Positions 16,519 to 25,582 are shown, counted from the first letter of the stretch. The stretch is DNA of 50,985 bases from Bacteriovorax stolpii (GCA_945905815.1 CAMDQH010000017.1:1-50985); one strand, 5' to 3'. The notes: generated by a model from the sequence alone, not told the origin. A program made the numbers and translations.

Positions 16519-17394
16519 TTATTCTTTATTATCATTCTCATCGAAGCGCTTTGACTGTTTGAATCGATTAACTTTTCTCATATTAAGAAGTTTAATGATT
16601 TCAGCAGCAGTTTCTTCAAGGGCCTTGCCTGTTACGTTAAAAATAGGCCAGCGCTTATTTACAGCAAAAATCCTATTAGCCCATTCAATTTCCTCTGTCA
16701 CCTTTGACATGTCAGCATAGTCACCCTCGTCGTTAGTTAGTCCTAAGCGATTGAGTCGATTTTTGCGAATCTGAAAAAGAGCATCGGAGTCAATTGTCAG
16801 CCCAAAAATTTTTCGCTGATCAATTTGAAAGAGTTTCTCTGGTACATCCACCCCCATTACAATTGGAACGTTGACGACTTTGATTCCTTCAAGTGAAAGG
16901 TACATGGAGAGGGGAGTTTTAGAAGTTCGGGAAATCCCAACTAAAACAACATCTGCCTCATCTAAGGAGCTTATATTTCTTCCATCATCATGATTAAGGG
17001 TAAATTCTATCGCAGCAACACGCTTAAAATATTGATCATTAACTGCATGAAGAATTCCTGGTTGATAATCAGGTTCTGATTCAAAGAAATTAGAAAAGGC
17101 AGACAATAGTGGTCCCATAACATCTACTGACCGCACGTGATCACGTTTGGAGAGTTCAGAAATATACAAACGGAGTTCAACTGACACAATGGTGTAAACA
17201 ACAATGTCATGATGAATAGCTGCTTCTTGAAATATGGCGTCAATTTGTTCGCGGCTACGGATATTTTTGTATCGAGTAAAAAATATTTCTTTTTCTTGAA
17301 ACTGGGCCATAGCAGCACGGGTAATAGCTGATGCTGTTTCTCCAGTACCATCGGAAATTACTATAACTTTCAGTTTGTCATGGGCTTGAATCAT
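16519..17394 (-). CDS. ppsR: Phosphoenolpyruvate synthase regulatory protein (PSRP, DUF299 family)
   Basis: The 291-residue protein has the DUF299 signatures: an N-terminal VIVISDGTGETA motif and the P-loop-like block GISRTSKTPLSMYLS, followed by the conserved region leading to GLTIDSDAL. These ADP-dependent kinase / Pi-dependent pyrophosphorylases switch PEP synthase (or pyruvate, phosphate dikinase) off and on by reversible threonine phosphorylation. Neither target gene is in the window. Length is a little above the usual 270-280 owing to a charged C-terminal tail. The ATG has no clear Shine-Dalgarno sequence. Its stop codon abuts that of the convergent kinase gene within a 14-base palindrome (16512-16525). 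Confidence 0.9.
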   Translation of the reverse strand: MIQAHDKLKVIVISDGTGETASAITRAAMAQFQEKEIFFTRYKNIRSREQIDAIFQEAAIHHDIVVYTIVSVELRLYISELSKRDHVRSVDVMGPLLSAFSNFFESEPDYQPGILHAVNDQYFKRVAAIEFTLNHDDGRNISSLDEADVVLVGISRTSKTPLSMYLSLEGIKVVNVPIVMGVDVPEKLFQIDQRKIFGLTIDSDALFQIRKNRLNRLGLTNDEGDYADMSKVTEEIEWANRIFAVNKRWPIFNVTGKALEETAAEIIKLLNMRKVNRFKQSKRFDENDNKE

Positions 17395-17426
17395 ATAAAA
17401 TTAATTTTAACTGACCTGGAGGCCAA

Positions 17427-17483
17427 ATGCATCTAAGAAAAATATTGTTGGTTATTGCCCTACTTACAAACGTGAATGAATAG
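17427..17483 (+). CDS. Possible 18-residue hydrophobic peptide or gene remnant
   Basis: An ATG at 17427 follows a perfect GGAGG (17418-17422, five-base spacing) and opens a frame encoding MHLRKILLVIALLTNVNE before TAG. The composition is that of a signal peptide start. It could be a short translated peptide or the leftover 5' end of an exported-protein gene whose body was lost. No good promoter was identified on this strand; it lies in the gap between two minus-strand genes. Evidence is the ribosome-binding site only. Confidence 0.25.
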   Translation: MHLRKILLVIALLTNVNE

Positions 17484-17513
17484 GCCAGGAAACAGATAGG
17501 GCCTTAGTTTCTT

Positions 17514-19616
17514 TTATGGGCGGCCGGAAGGTTTACGTTTCGTGCCGCCAATATTTAATTTCAAACTAGCGCCGGCCATAGGAATGGGTTTTATTGTGGA
17601 AGTACTGAAGCCTCCATAGGCTGAAACAGTACCTGAAAAATTCTCTTTCTTATTGGAAAAGCCTTGAGAGGCACTTAGACGAAATCCATCCATATTATTA
17701 AAGTTTTGAAGAAGGTTTACGTTCTGAAGAGTGTTACCAATTGCAACCGGTTTCACGCCACCTTGGTATGAGGCCATAATGCTCGTATTCTTATGAATAA
17801 TTCCGGTTGAAAGAAATACTCGCCCACCAACTCTAGTCATTGTCAGATTATTGTTACTTACGAAACTGGTGTTGGAGTTAATTTTTTTAGTGAGATTGGC
17901 ATCAAATGAAAAGGCATTGAATGCAAGTGGGTTGACGTTGGTTGGAATTGAACTTAAATCAGTCATAAGGTTCTGGTTTCGGAGAGCAATGTTCGCCTCG
18001 TAAGTTGCCCCTAAGTGTACTGATGTTCCATTTTTATTATAATCGGCAACTACGCCTAACAGAGTCGCAAAATTTGCATCACCTATAAGAAGACCCTGGT
18101 CGTAAGTGGCCACGAAGCCATCGAATTCATACCCAATGATTCCCTTGAACTGAAAATGCTCAGATTGATACACATGAAAAATCTGACCACCTTTCATATT
18201 TAGATATGCATAAAAAGTATTGTCAAATCCGGCTTGGCTTAGATCCACCAAGGAACCTGCAAGTCCAACAGAGAAGTACTTGTTTTTTTTCAGGACACAC
18301 TTATTTTCTTTGGGATCCCAACGATAAATATCTTTATAAACATCATGGGAAACAGCAACTCCATAGATTTGAGCATTGTCTGTTTGACCTTCGTAAATAA
18401 TGAGGCCTTCAGTCACGAATTTATCTGTGATCTTGTTTCCTTCATTTTCAAGCTTCGTTACTTGCCTTGTTTTTTGTCCAGAAACTTGTTCTTTTCTAAA
18501 ATTCTCATTACTCGGCATGGCCTTTGATATTTGGTATTCTTTTTTAAATAGGTCCGTCATAAAACTACCTAAGGCAGTAGGAACCGTGGCTATTTGTTGC
18601 ATTTTGCCGAGACCATCTCCGGTCTTATCATTCTTAAAAATTCTCATCTGGGTTCCAACATCTTCCCAACCAGGTGTCGTTGGGGTTGGGTTGACTGAAT
18701 TTCCATCATTTAAGGCATGTTCTTCATATTGCCCGTAGTTTACGATCATAAGTTTATTGGGTTCATTTGGATTCACCATTGCAGTGACTACATGTTGCGA
18801 TTGTTCAAGGCCATAACCAACAGTGAATGCCTCCCAGCCACGTTGTTCGGCCATTTTGGCGGCCATACTGTGGATGTCCCCGCAGATACCAGATTTGGTT
18901 CCCATCATTTGTTGAAACGGCGTCACTATTCCTTGACCAGTTTCAGGTGTTTGTTGAAAGGCCGCACGTCCATCGTTGTAGTCTACATATCCTGCGATTG
19001 CAGAGACAAAACGAGTAAATTCCTGATCACTCATCGATCCAGAATAATTTTTGATTTTACTCATCATATCTGCATCGTTTGTAGTGAATGCGGGATTGGT
19101 CAACTGATCAATGATCAGTTGTGTACGAATATCAAATACTTCGGGGAAAGAACCATATCGAGACTGATACCAATCCTGAATATTTTTGGTTTCAGCGTCG
19201 AGATCAGAACTCGTGATAAGGTTTGTCGCCTGATCCCCAGTATTAACTCGATAGCCAGCAAAATTATAGTTTCTATAATTTGCTGATGAAGTGGAACTTC
19301 TTTTTCTTGGATCAATCGGTCTGTACTTAATTTCTAAAAGTGTTTTCCATCCTTTCTCCTTAAGGCCTTGAGGCACCAGAGAATTTGCGAAACCCTGACA
19401 ACTTTCATGGGTTTCAATTTCATTAGAGCATTCATTTTTATCAATTAAATCTTCCAACTTGGAAGCTTCTTTAGCGATAGTGGTATTTGATTGCATGCTA
19501 CTGTTTGTAACAATATCTGTGACATCTTTAGTTGTTTGAACAATTGATTGATCTAGCTGGGCCCAAAGTGGGAACGAAATGAAAGCACTTAAAAAAAGAG
19601 AGTAGTGTAGTTTCAT
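17514..19616 (-). CDS. Exported transglutaminase-like protein with beta-barrel-like C-terminal half, 700 aa
   Basis: A Sec signal peptide (residues 1-19, ending PLWA) is followed by a region at about 200-320 that resembles a transglutaminase-like cysteine peptidase: C245 in SGICGDIH, H275 in QHVVTAM and N293 in IVNYGQ are in the right order and spacing for a Cys-His-Asn/Asp site. The last 300 residues alternate polar and hydrophobic residues in repeated short strands with tight turns, as in outer-membrane beta-barrels, although the final residue is not the usual Phe. ATG 19616 is chosen over 19643 because it gives the signal peptide directly. It lies downstream of miaA with about 38 bases between. 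I know no family with this exact layout. Confidence 0.78.
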   Translation of the reverse strand: MKLHYSLFLSAFISFPLWAQLDQSIVQTTKDVTDIVTNSSMQSNTTIAKEASKLEDLIDKNECSNEIETHESCQGFANSLVPQGLKEKGWKTLLEIKYRPIDPRKRSSTSSANYRNYNFAGYRVNTGDQATNLITSSDLDAETKNIQDWYQSRYGSFPEVFDIRTQLIIDQLTNPAFTTNDADMMSKIKNYSGSMSDQEFTRFVSAIAGYVDYNDGRAAFQQTPETGQGIVTPFQQMMGTKSGICGDIHSMAAKMAEQRGWEAFTVGYGLEQSQHVVTAMVNPNEPNKLMIVNYGQYEEHALNDGNSVNPTPTTPGWEDVGTQMRIFKNDKTGDGLGKMQQIATVPTALGSFMTDLFKKEYQISKAMPSNENFRKEQVSGQKTRQVTKLENEGNKITDKFVTEGLIIYEGQTDNAQIYGVAVSHDVYKDIYRWDPKENKCVLKKNKYFSVGLAGSLVDLSQAGFDNTFYAYLNMKGGQIFHVYQSEHFQFKGIIGYEFDGFVATYDQGLLIGDANFATLLGVVADYNKNGTSVHLGATYEANIALRNQNLMTDLSSIPTNVNPLAFNAFSFDANLTKKINSNTSFVSNNNLTMTRVGGRVFLSTGIIHKNTSIMASYQGGVKPVAIGNTLQNVNLLQNFNNMDGFRLSASQGFSNKKENFSGTVSAYGGFSTSTIKPIPMAGASLKLNIGGTKRKPSGRP

Positions 19617-19653
19617 TTCTACTGTATCGGAATAGGCCGGCATTAACTTGAGA

Positions 19654-20595
19654 TTATAACCCTTTGAATCTACGAACTTCTTCCAGTATTAAATTTTTGT
19701 CTTCAATGGGATGAAAGGTCTGTTTGCCAGAAATCCGGTTAAACCAGGTCCTCTGTGATTTGGCCAATTGGCGGGTAGATATAATGATGCGGTCAATGCA
19801 ATCAACTTCGTTTTTTAAAAGACCATGTTGCAGATCGATAACTTCTTTGTAGCCAATACTTTGAAGAGGTTTTTCAAGGCCTGTAAAACCCTGCAAAAGA
19901 AGCTCTTTTACTTCCTGGATAAGTCCAAGCTTCATCATCTTTTCCGTTCGGTTTTTGATGATTTCGATATGTTCTTCTTTAGGAAGATCCAGATGCAAAT
20001 GAAGAATGTCCCAGCCATGAACGTTGGATTGCTCGCGTAATTCATTTTCTTTGTCTTTGCGTGCGCGCTCAAAAGAAAGAGGTATTCCGGTATGCCAGAA
20101 GTGCTCAACTGCCCGACGTACGCGGTAGTGATCATTTTCGTGGTAGAGGGCAAAGGTCGTAGGATCTTCTTTTTGTAAAATCTCTAGAAAAGGCAGAATG
20201 CCTTGTTCTAGATATAATGTTTCTGATTGCTCTGAAATTTCTTTTGGAGTTGTGGGGGAGTCGTACATTCCTTTCACCAAGGCCTGCAGATAAAAGCCGC
20301 TTCCACCTACTAAATAAACTAATTTATTTTTAGAATGAAGATCATTAATGATCGGCAAGGCCATTTTGGCATAAGCGGCTGCATTCATCGGATGAGAAAT
20401 ACTGGCGACATCAATCATATGGTGAGGAATTTCTCCTCGCTCAGTAAGTGTTGGTTTAGCAGTTCCAATATTGATTTCTTTATAAAGAAGAAGAGAGTCG
20501 AAATTAATAATTTCGCCGCCAAACTTTCTGGCCAGTTCAATGCTGATATCCGTTTTTCCGCTTGCTGTAGGTCCTGAAACAATTATGACTTTCAC
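19654..20595 (-). CDS. miaA: tRNA dimethylallyltransferase
   Basis: The 313-residue protein begins with the P-loop GPTASGKT (residues 8-15) and continues with IGTAKP and the tunnel block GGSGFYLQAL, which define MiaA. It adds a dimethylallyl group to A37 of tRNAs reading UNN codons. The segment usually read as DSMQIYRGMDIGTAKP is DSLLLYKEINIGTAKP here, a modest divergence with the catalytic aspartate kept. The start is GTG, overlapping the mutL stop as GTGA, so it is translated by coupling behind mutL. The mutL-miaA pair is also seen in other bacteria. Confidence 0.95.
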   Translation of the reverse strand: MKVIIVSGPTASGKTDISIELARKFGGEIINFDSLLLYKEINIGTAKPTLTERGEIPHHMIDVASISHPMNAAAYAKMALPIINDLHSKNKLVYLVGGSGFYLQALVKGMYDSPTTPKEISEQSETLYLEQGILPFLEILQKEDPTTFALYHENDHYRVRRAVEHFWHTGIPLSFERARKDKENELREQSNVHGWDILHLHLDLPKEEHIEIIKNRTEKMMKLGLIQEVKELLLQGFTGLEKPLQSIGYKEVIDLQHGLLKNEVDCIDRIIISTRQLAKSQRTWFNRISGKQTFHPIEDKNLILEEVRRFKGL

Positions 20596-22196
20596 TTAAG
20601 CTTTTCTTCAAGGAGCTGTCTTAAATCAAGACTTATTTTTTTATCCCTGAGTGAACTTATTCCTGAAGTGGCCATCATTTCTTCCCATGTACTTTGAGAC
20701 CATTCTCTAGGATCGATAAGGATTTTTTCCAGAGATTCTCCACGCAGTAATGATCCAACGATGTCTTTCAAAGGGAATCCATTCATCCAATCAGGAATTC
20801 CTCGTAAAACAATGGTGTCACTTGAAAGTTTTTCCAACTCAAGTCCATACTCAACAAGTTCTTTTACTTTGATGGATTCGGGGTTAATTTTAAAAGGTTC
20901 ACTGACAAGCAATGGGATAATTTGGACCGGAATTGTTTTACTTTTCTCATGAATATAATGAGTCAGAAGCTTCGTTGCCGAAATCGCCTCCCACCTTTCC
21001 TGGTTATAATAAAGAAAAGTATTCCCCATCCAGATGAAATTATTTTGAGTTTCATGAGAAAGTTGATGGGGAGAGAAAAATCCCTCCATGTTGTACTCAT
21101 GTCTCTCCTGACCCAGCGAAGACTGAGATGTCCCAAGACTTCCAAAAGCTCCTTGTTGCTCAAGTCGAGGTGGGATTGTATCAGCTCGTGAAGTCTTATC
21201 GGAGTTTGCAAGTTCTTTAATTGAGGCAGTGACCAGACTTAAAACCTTTGAAGTTTCAAATAATTTTATGATGGTCTTATTGGGGTGAACATTTACGTCG
21301 ATGTGATCAGTTGGCAGTGTTACAAAGGCCAGGAAGTGAAAGTCATCAGTACCAAAACTACTTAAAAGAGCATTGTTAATTACTCTTAAAAGCTGCTTAT
21401 CCAAAACAAAGCGCTGATTGATATAGGGATATTGAAATTTGACCGGAGAACGCAGATTTCCTGGGATGATATAGATTTCAAGATCATTGTCCTCATAGGA
21501 TTTTTTTGTATGCAGAATATGATCACGACTTTTTGGCACAATATCCAGAATTCTTTCTTTTAGCGTCTCACGTGCCGGATAAATTTCCTTTTCGTCTTCA
21601 TCCAGCTTAAAAGAAAATTCAACATGAGGGTGAGCAAATATAAATGAGAATATAATTTTTTTAAGAAAATTTTTCTCTGACTGCTGAGACTGAATAAATT
21701 TTAATCGAGCGGGCGTATTAAAGAAAAGATCCTGAATATTAATCTCAGTTCCCGTTTGCCTGGAATTCTTTAACCGCTTTCCAATATAGGTTGTGAGCCC
21801 ACCCTCAATTCTGATTTCCGAACCTTCTTCTTCAAAATCGTTAAAAGTGAGACATTGAAGTTTTGATATAGAGGAAATTGAGGCGAGTGCCTCTCCTCTG
21901 AAACCAAATGAGTTAAGTTGATAAAGATCTTCAAATCGATGTATTTTAGAAGTGGCATGACGGGAAAATGCCATAGGAAGATCTGTTGAGGATATTCCAT
22001 GTCCATCATCTTTTAAATTAATAAGATCAAGACCGTTATTTTTAATAGTTAATTCAATGCGCTTTGAGCCGGCATCAATAGAGTTTTCAAGAATTTCTTT
22101 TATGAGATTACCAGGACGTTCAATTACCTCGCCTGCTTTGATTTGATCAATCAGGTGTTCGGGTAGAAGTTCAATCTTCGGTAGGGAAGAGAGCAT
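20592..22196 (-). CDS. mutL: DNA mismatch repair protein MutL
   Basis: The N-terminal GHKL ATPase domain is complete: QIKAGEVIERPGNLIKEILENS with the catalytic region E and N, DDGHGI, RHATSKI and GFRGEALASISS, then the transducer domain to about residue 330. The protein has 534 residues, short for the family because the linker is small. In the C-terminal domain the endonuclease motif DQHAxxExxxxE is not present at the expected place (the region reads YYNQERWEAISATKLL), so it probably lacks nicking activity, as in MutH-dependent MutL. It abuts the FHA-GGDEF gene (TAA then ATG) and overlaps miaA downstream. Confidence 0.95.
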   Translation of the reverse strand: MLSSLPKIELLPEHLIDQIKAGEVIERPGNLIKEILENSIDAGSKRIELTIKNNGLDLINLKDDGHGISSTDLPMAFSRHATSKIHRFEDLYQLNSFGFRGEALASISSISKLQCLTFNDFEEEGSEIRIEGGLTTYIGKRLKNSRQTGTEINIQDLFFNTPARLKFIQSQQSEKNFLKKIIFSFIFAHPHVEFSFKLDEDEKEIYPARETLKERILDIVPKSRDHILHTKKSYEDNDLEIYIIPGNLRSPVKFQYPYINQRFVLDKQLLRVINNALLSSFGTDDFHFLAFVTLPTDHIDVNVHPNKTIIKLFETSKVLSLVTASIKELANSDKTSRADTIPPRLEQQGAFGSLGTSQSSLGQERHEYNMEGFFSPHQLSHETQNNFIWMGNTFLYYNQERWEAISATKLLTHYIHEKSKTIPVQIIPLLVSEPFKINPESIKVKELVEYGLELEKLSSDTIVLRGIPDWMNGFPLKDIVGSLLRGESLEKILIDPREWSQSTWEEMMATSGISSLRDKKISLDLRQLLEEKLK

Positions 22197-23108
22197 TTAT
22201 CCCTTGAAGAAATTGACCTGATTTCTGCCGCCGTCTTTCGATTTATAAACAGCTTGGTCGGCACGCTTGAAAAGATCGGTTCCATTGCTAACACCTTGAC
22301 GATAATCTGCCACACCGATTGAAGCGGCTACCGGAAGACGTTTAGCGTCGTAGATGAATTCATGCTTTTCAATGAGCTTTCTTAGACGTTCAGCTATTTC
22401 AAAGGCTTGCTTAAGGTTTGTATTTGGAAGAAGAATACAGAATTCTTCACCGCCATAACGGGCAAAAACATCACCCTGTCGTATTCCGTTATCACGAATC
22501 AGGCGAGCCTTCTCTTTCAAAACATAATCACCCGCATCGTGACCATAGTTATCATTTAGTTTTTTGAAATGATCTAGGTCAAAAATAATGAGGGTTAATG
22601 GTTTACCAGTAAGTTTCGATTTCTTCACTTCAGTTTCGAGAGCATTATTGAAGTAAGTTTTGTTATAACACTTGGTGAGGCCATCAGTGTTTGCGTCCTC
22701 ATGGAGTTTGTCGTAGGTAAGCCTCTCTGGATCGCCTGAAGGAAGAAACTTCATTGATATAGAGCCAATCTTGATTGTATCAGCACGTTTTAAAATGGTC
22801 GGTGTTTCTAGTTTTTGATTATTTAGATATGTTCCGTTGGCCGAGCCAAGGTCAGTCACTACCACTTCATGTTCAATGACTGTAATGGTGAAGTGCTTAC
22901 GAGAAACGCCATGGAAATCTAAGGAAATTGTACAATCTGGATTACGGCCAATAACATTTTCGCCAGGAACTAAATTAAAAATTGAACCATTCAACTCACC
23001 ACCAACCACTAATAAACAGGCAGGTTTCTGCTTAGCTTCATCTTCTGCAGCAGCAAGTGCCTTTCTAATGTCGGTTATGACTACCGTGGCGTTATTCTCA
23101 TCGCTCAT
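22197..23108 (-). CDS. FHA-GGDEF diguanylate cyclase (DgcB-like)
   Basis: The 303-residue protein joins an FHA phosphothreonine-binding domain (residues about 30-122, with IGRNPDC, SRKH and GSANGT) to an active GGDEF domain (about 140-300, GGEEF at 219-223). An intact inhibitory RxxD site (210-213) lies five residues before GGEEF, so product inhibition is expected. It should make c-di-GMP. The layout, including a flexible N-terminal tail with threonines at 8 and 12, is that of Bdellovibrio DgcB, in which the FHA domain is known to be involved in activation during predation. The start has GGAGA upstream. It heads a tight operon with mutL and miaA. Confidence 0.93.
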   Translation of the reverse strand: MSDENNATVVITDIRKALAAAEDEAKQKPACLLVVGGELNGSIFNLVPGENVIGRNPDCTISLDFHGVSRKHFTITVIEHEVVVTDLGSANGTYLNNQKLETPTILKRADTIKIGSISMKFLPSGDPERLTYDKLHEDANTDGLTKCYNKTYFNNALETEVKKSKLTGKPLTLIIFDLDHFKKLNDNYGHDAGDYVLKEKARLIRDNGIRQGDVFARYGGEEFCILLPNTNLKQAFEIAERLRKLIEKHEFIYDAKRLPVAASIGVADYRQGVSNGTDLFKRADQAVYKSKDGGRNQVNFFKG

Positions 23109-23145
23109 GACTTCTCCAAAAATATCTAGCTCTTAATTAGCATTC

Positions 23146-23174
23146 ATTGTAATCTCTTGCGCCATCTTCAGCAA
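23146..23174 (-). promoter_or_regulatory. Possible promoter of the FHA-GGDEF-mutL-miaA operon
   Basis: On the minus strand TTGCTG (23174-23169) and TACAAT (23151-23146) are 17 bases apart. The -10 box is good, the -35 box weak. It lies in the 91-base gap after pgi and would give a leader of about 30 bases. Confidence 0.4.
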
Positions 23175-23199
23175 GACGTGCTGGGAAACTTATCGGCAC

Positions 23200-24441
23200 T
23201 TATGAATGAGATTTTAGCCAATCGTAAGCATATATTTTTCCTGCCTCTACTCCCGGCTGGTTAAAGGGGTCAACTTTTAATAATTTACCGACTAAGACGG
23301 TCAGGCATTCTGCAAATAGTACTAATTGTCCGAGGCTCTCTTCATTTAGGGTGGGTATCTTTAGATGAACAACATGCCGCTTATTTTCGCTTAGGGCAGT
23401 CAGAGTTCCTTCAAATTCGGCCTTCATTAAAGTTGCTAAACTAAATGAGGAAAGGGATTTGAAAGACTCGCTTGGAATAGAGTTTTTCAATTCAAAGTTA
23501 TGCTGAAATTTTTCTACTTCTAGCAGAAATAAAGTTTTATCTGATGGACCTTCCATAAAGAGTTGCATCTGGGAGTGCTGGTCTGTCGCACCATAGGCCG
23601 GAATTGGAGTTAGACCTTTGCCATCTTTGCCTAAGCTTTCCCCCCACAACTGAACAAACCACGCAGAATACTCTTTAAGTAATGAGGAATAAGGCATCAT
23701 GACTGTCTGGCGGATTCCTTTATCATGAAGGTCTTTTAACCATGAGGCGAGTTTAAAAAAGTCTTCACATTCCAACTTGCTAGATAATTTAGTCTGAATG
23801 GCAGCAGCCCCTGCTAAAACCTGATCAGGATCAATGCCAGCAAATAACATAGGAAGAAATCCAACTGGAGTAAGGACAGAAAAACGCCCACCGATATTAG
23901 AAGGAACTGAAAGTGTTTGCACATTCCATGCTGCCCCAATTTTTCTCAGATCCCCTTTGACGGGATCGGTGCAGAATACAAAATAATCTTTGTATTGGTC
24001 TTCTTTGATCCCGGTCTTATTGAGTTCATTGGTAAGAATGCTCATCGCCGCCACTGTTTCAGCTGTTGTTCCAGATTTTGAAACAATATAGATCAAAGCT
24101 TCTTTGATTTGTACTTTTGCAAGTTGCCGATAAAGATCGTCAGGGTCAATGTTGTTAACGAAAATAAATTCAACACCTTTTGATGAGCCAAACGCCTTAA
24201 GAAACATATCAGGACCCAGTGCACTGCCACCGATGCCTACGTGAATAAAATATTTTTTATGTTTAAATTTCTCGTACACAGCTTTAGTTTCAATTAGAGG
24301 CTCTTTCTTCTGAGGCAGATGAAAAAAACCAGTTTCAGGAGAATTAAGAGTATCGAGGTAGGATTTATAAATCTGCTCAAAATCTTTGGGAGCTGCGGCT
24401 TCTTGGTGAGAGCGTATATTCCATTTAAGCATGTTGTTCAT
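23200..24441 (-). CDS. pgi: Glucose-6-phosphate isomerase
   Basis: The 413-residue protein has the SIS-fold blocks of phosphoglucose isomerase: HVGIGGSALGPDMFLKAF, the phosphate-binding SKSGTTAET, NIGGRFSVLTPVGFLP (PGI signature region) and the catalytic block around GATDQHSQMQLF. It interconverts glucose-6-P and fructose-6-P. It is shorter than the 550-residue E. coli type and belongs to the compact bacterial group. ATG 24441 is preferred to TTG 24465 and lies inside the end of the acyl-CoA dehydrogenase gene, overlapping by 17 bases; ATG 24432 is also possible since no strong Shine-Dalgarno sequence decides. The operon link with two acyl-CoA dehydrogenases is unusual. Confidence 0.92.
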   Translation of the reverse strand: MNNMLKWNIRSHQEAAAPKDFEQIYKSYLDTLNSPETGFFHLPQKKEPLIETKAVYEKFKHKKYFIHVGIGGSALGPDMFLKAFGSSKGVEFIFVNNIDPDDLYRQLAKVQIKEALIYIVSKSGTTAETVAAMSILTNELNKTGIKEDQYKDYFVFCTDPVKGDLRKIGAAWNVQTLSVPSNIGGRFSVLTPVGFLPMLFAGIDPDQVLAGAAAIQTKLSSKLECEDFFKLASWLKDLHDKGIRQTVMMPYSSLLKEYSAWFVQLWGESLGKDGKGLTPIPAYGATDQHSQMQLFMEGPSDKTLFLLEVEKFQHNFELKNSIPSESFKSLSSFSLATLMKAEFEGTLTALSENKRHVVHLKIPTLNEESLGQLVLFAECLTVLVGKLLKVDPFNQPGVEAGKIYAYDWLKSHS

Positions 24442-25567
24442 ACTCTTTTCTAAGGTGGCGGGCAATGACTACACGTTGTATTTGATTAGTACCTTCAACA
24501 ATTTGAAGAACCTTTGCATCTCTCATAAATCTTTCGACTGGATATTCAGTTGTATAACCAACACCACCAAGAACTTGTACGGCGTCTGTTGTGACTTTCA
24601 TTGCTGCATCAGTTGCTTTTAATTTTGCCATCGAACAGAGTTTACTGTTTGTTTTTTTATCGTCAATGGACTGAGCGGCAGCGAGAACCATGAGTCTCGA
24701 CGTCATAACTTCTACGGCCATGTCAGAGAGCATGAATTGTAGTCCTTGAAAATCAAAAATTGGCTGTTTAAACTGTTCGCGAGTCAAACTGTACTTAACA
24801 GCTTCATCTAATGCACGTTGAGCGCACCCAACTCCAATTGCAGCAATTGAAGTTCTTCCTCGGTCCAGACCACCCATCGCAACAGTGAAACCTTGCCCTT
24901 CATTAAGCAGCATGTCTTCATCAGGTACCAAACAATTTTGAAAAACTAATTCACGAGTCGGTGAGGTTTTCCATCCCATTTTCTTTTCGGCTTTGCCAAA
25001 AGTAAAACCTTTAGCGCCATCACGAACGATAAAAGCTGAAACACCTTTTGATCCTTCGCCGCCTGTGCGTGCCATTACAATATAAGTTTTAGCAATGCCG
25101 CCTGATGTGATCCACATTTTAGTACCATTGAGTACGTAGCCGCCCTCAACTTTCTTGGCAGTCGTTTTTAACGATGCCGCATCTGATCCTGAATGAGATT
25201 CAGAAAGGGCAAATGCTCCAATTTCTTGGCCGCTGGTTAAGGCGGGTAGGTATTTCTCTTTTTGAGCTTTAGTTCCATATTCGTTCAAAATGGATTGAAC
25301 CATGGCCGAAACCGAAACAGTCACAGCGTAGGGAACGGACACTTTTGCAATTTCTTCAAGGATGTAACAATTATCAACATAACTAAGACCGGCCCCACCG
25401 TGCTCTTCAGGAATGGTTACCCCTGTTACTCCATATTCGCCAAGACCCTTATAAATCTCCATACGAAATTTACTTTCACAGTCATCATGTTCCATGTGGG
25501 GTTCGATCGAATCATTACAATACTTTTTCAGATTACCACAAAGTTCTTTTTGAAAATCGTTCATCAT
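24425..25567 (-). CDS. Acyl-CoA dehydrogenase, short-chain type
   Basis: A complete 380-residue acyl-CoA dehydrogenase with VTIPEEHGGAGLS, FAD-binding LSESHSGSDAASL and WITSGG, and the C-terminal box IVEGTNQIQR, where the glutamate at about residue 358 is the standard catalytic base. It is clearly a paralogue of 5294-6436, but distinct. The start has two adjacent ATG codons (25567 and 25564) after AAAGAG. It follows the isovaleryl-type enzyme by 15 bases and overlaps pgi. Substrate uncertain: a straight short chain or a branched acyl-CoA such as 2-methylbutyryl-CoA would both fit. Confidence 0.9.
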   Translation of the reverse strand: MMNDFQKELCGNLKKYCNDSIEPHMEHDDCESKFRMEIYKGLGEYGVTGVTIPEEHGGAGLSYVDNCYILEEIAKVSVPYAVTVSVSAMVQSILNEYGTKAQKEKYLPALTSGQEIGAFALSESHSGSDAASLKTTAKKVEGGYVLNGTKMWITSGGIAKTYIVMARTGGEGSKGVSAFIVRDGAKGFTFGKAEKKMGWKTSPTRELVFQNCLVPDEDMLLNEGQGFTVAMGGLDRGRTSIAAIGVGCAQRALDEAVKYSLTREQFKQPIFDFQGLQFMLSDMAVEVMTSRLMVLAAAQSIDDKKTNSKLCSMAKLKATDAAMKVTTDAVQVLGGVGYTTEYPVERFMRDAKVLQIVEGTNQIQRVVIARHLRKEYEQHA

Positions 25568-25582
25568 TATCTCTTTAATTTC

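Noticed and set aside
16512-16525. 14-base perfect palindrome AGAATAATTATTCT at the convergent kinase/ppsR stops
   Set aside because: It contains both stop codons and is AT-rich; chance plus stop-codon symmetry explains it better than an operator.
18717-19286. 189-codon open frame on the plus strand
   Set aside because: It lies wholly antisense to the transglutaminase-like gene, has a Cys/His/Ile-rich unlikely composition and no ribosome-binding site; it is a shadow of the real gene.
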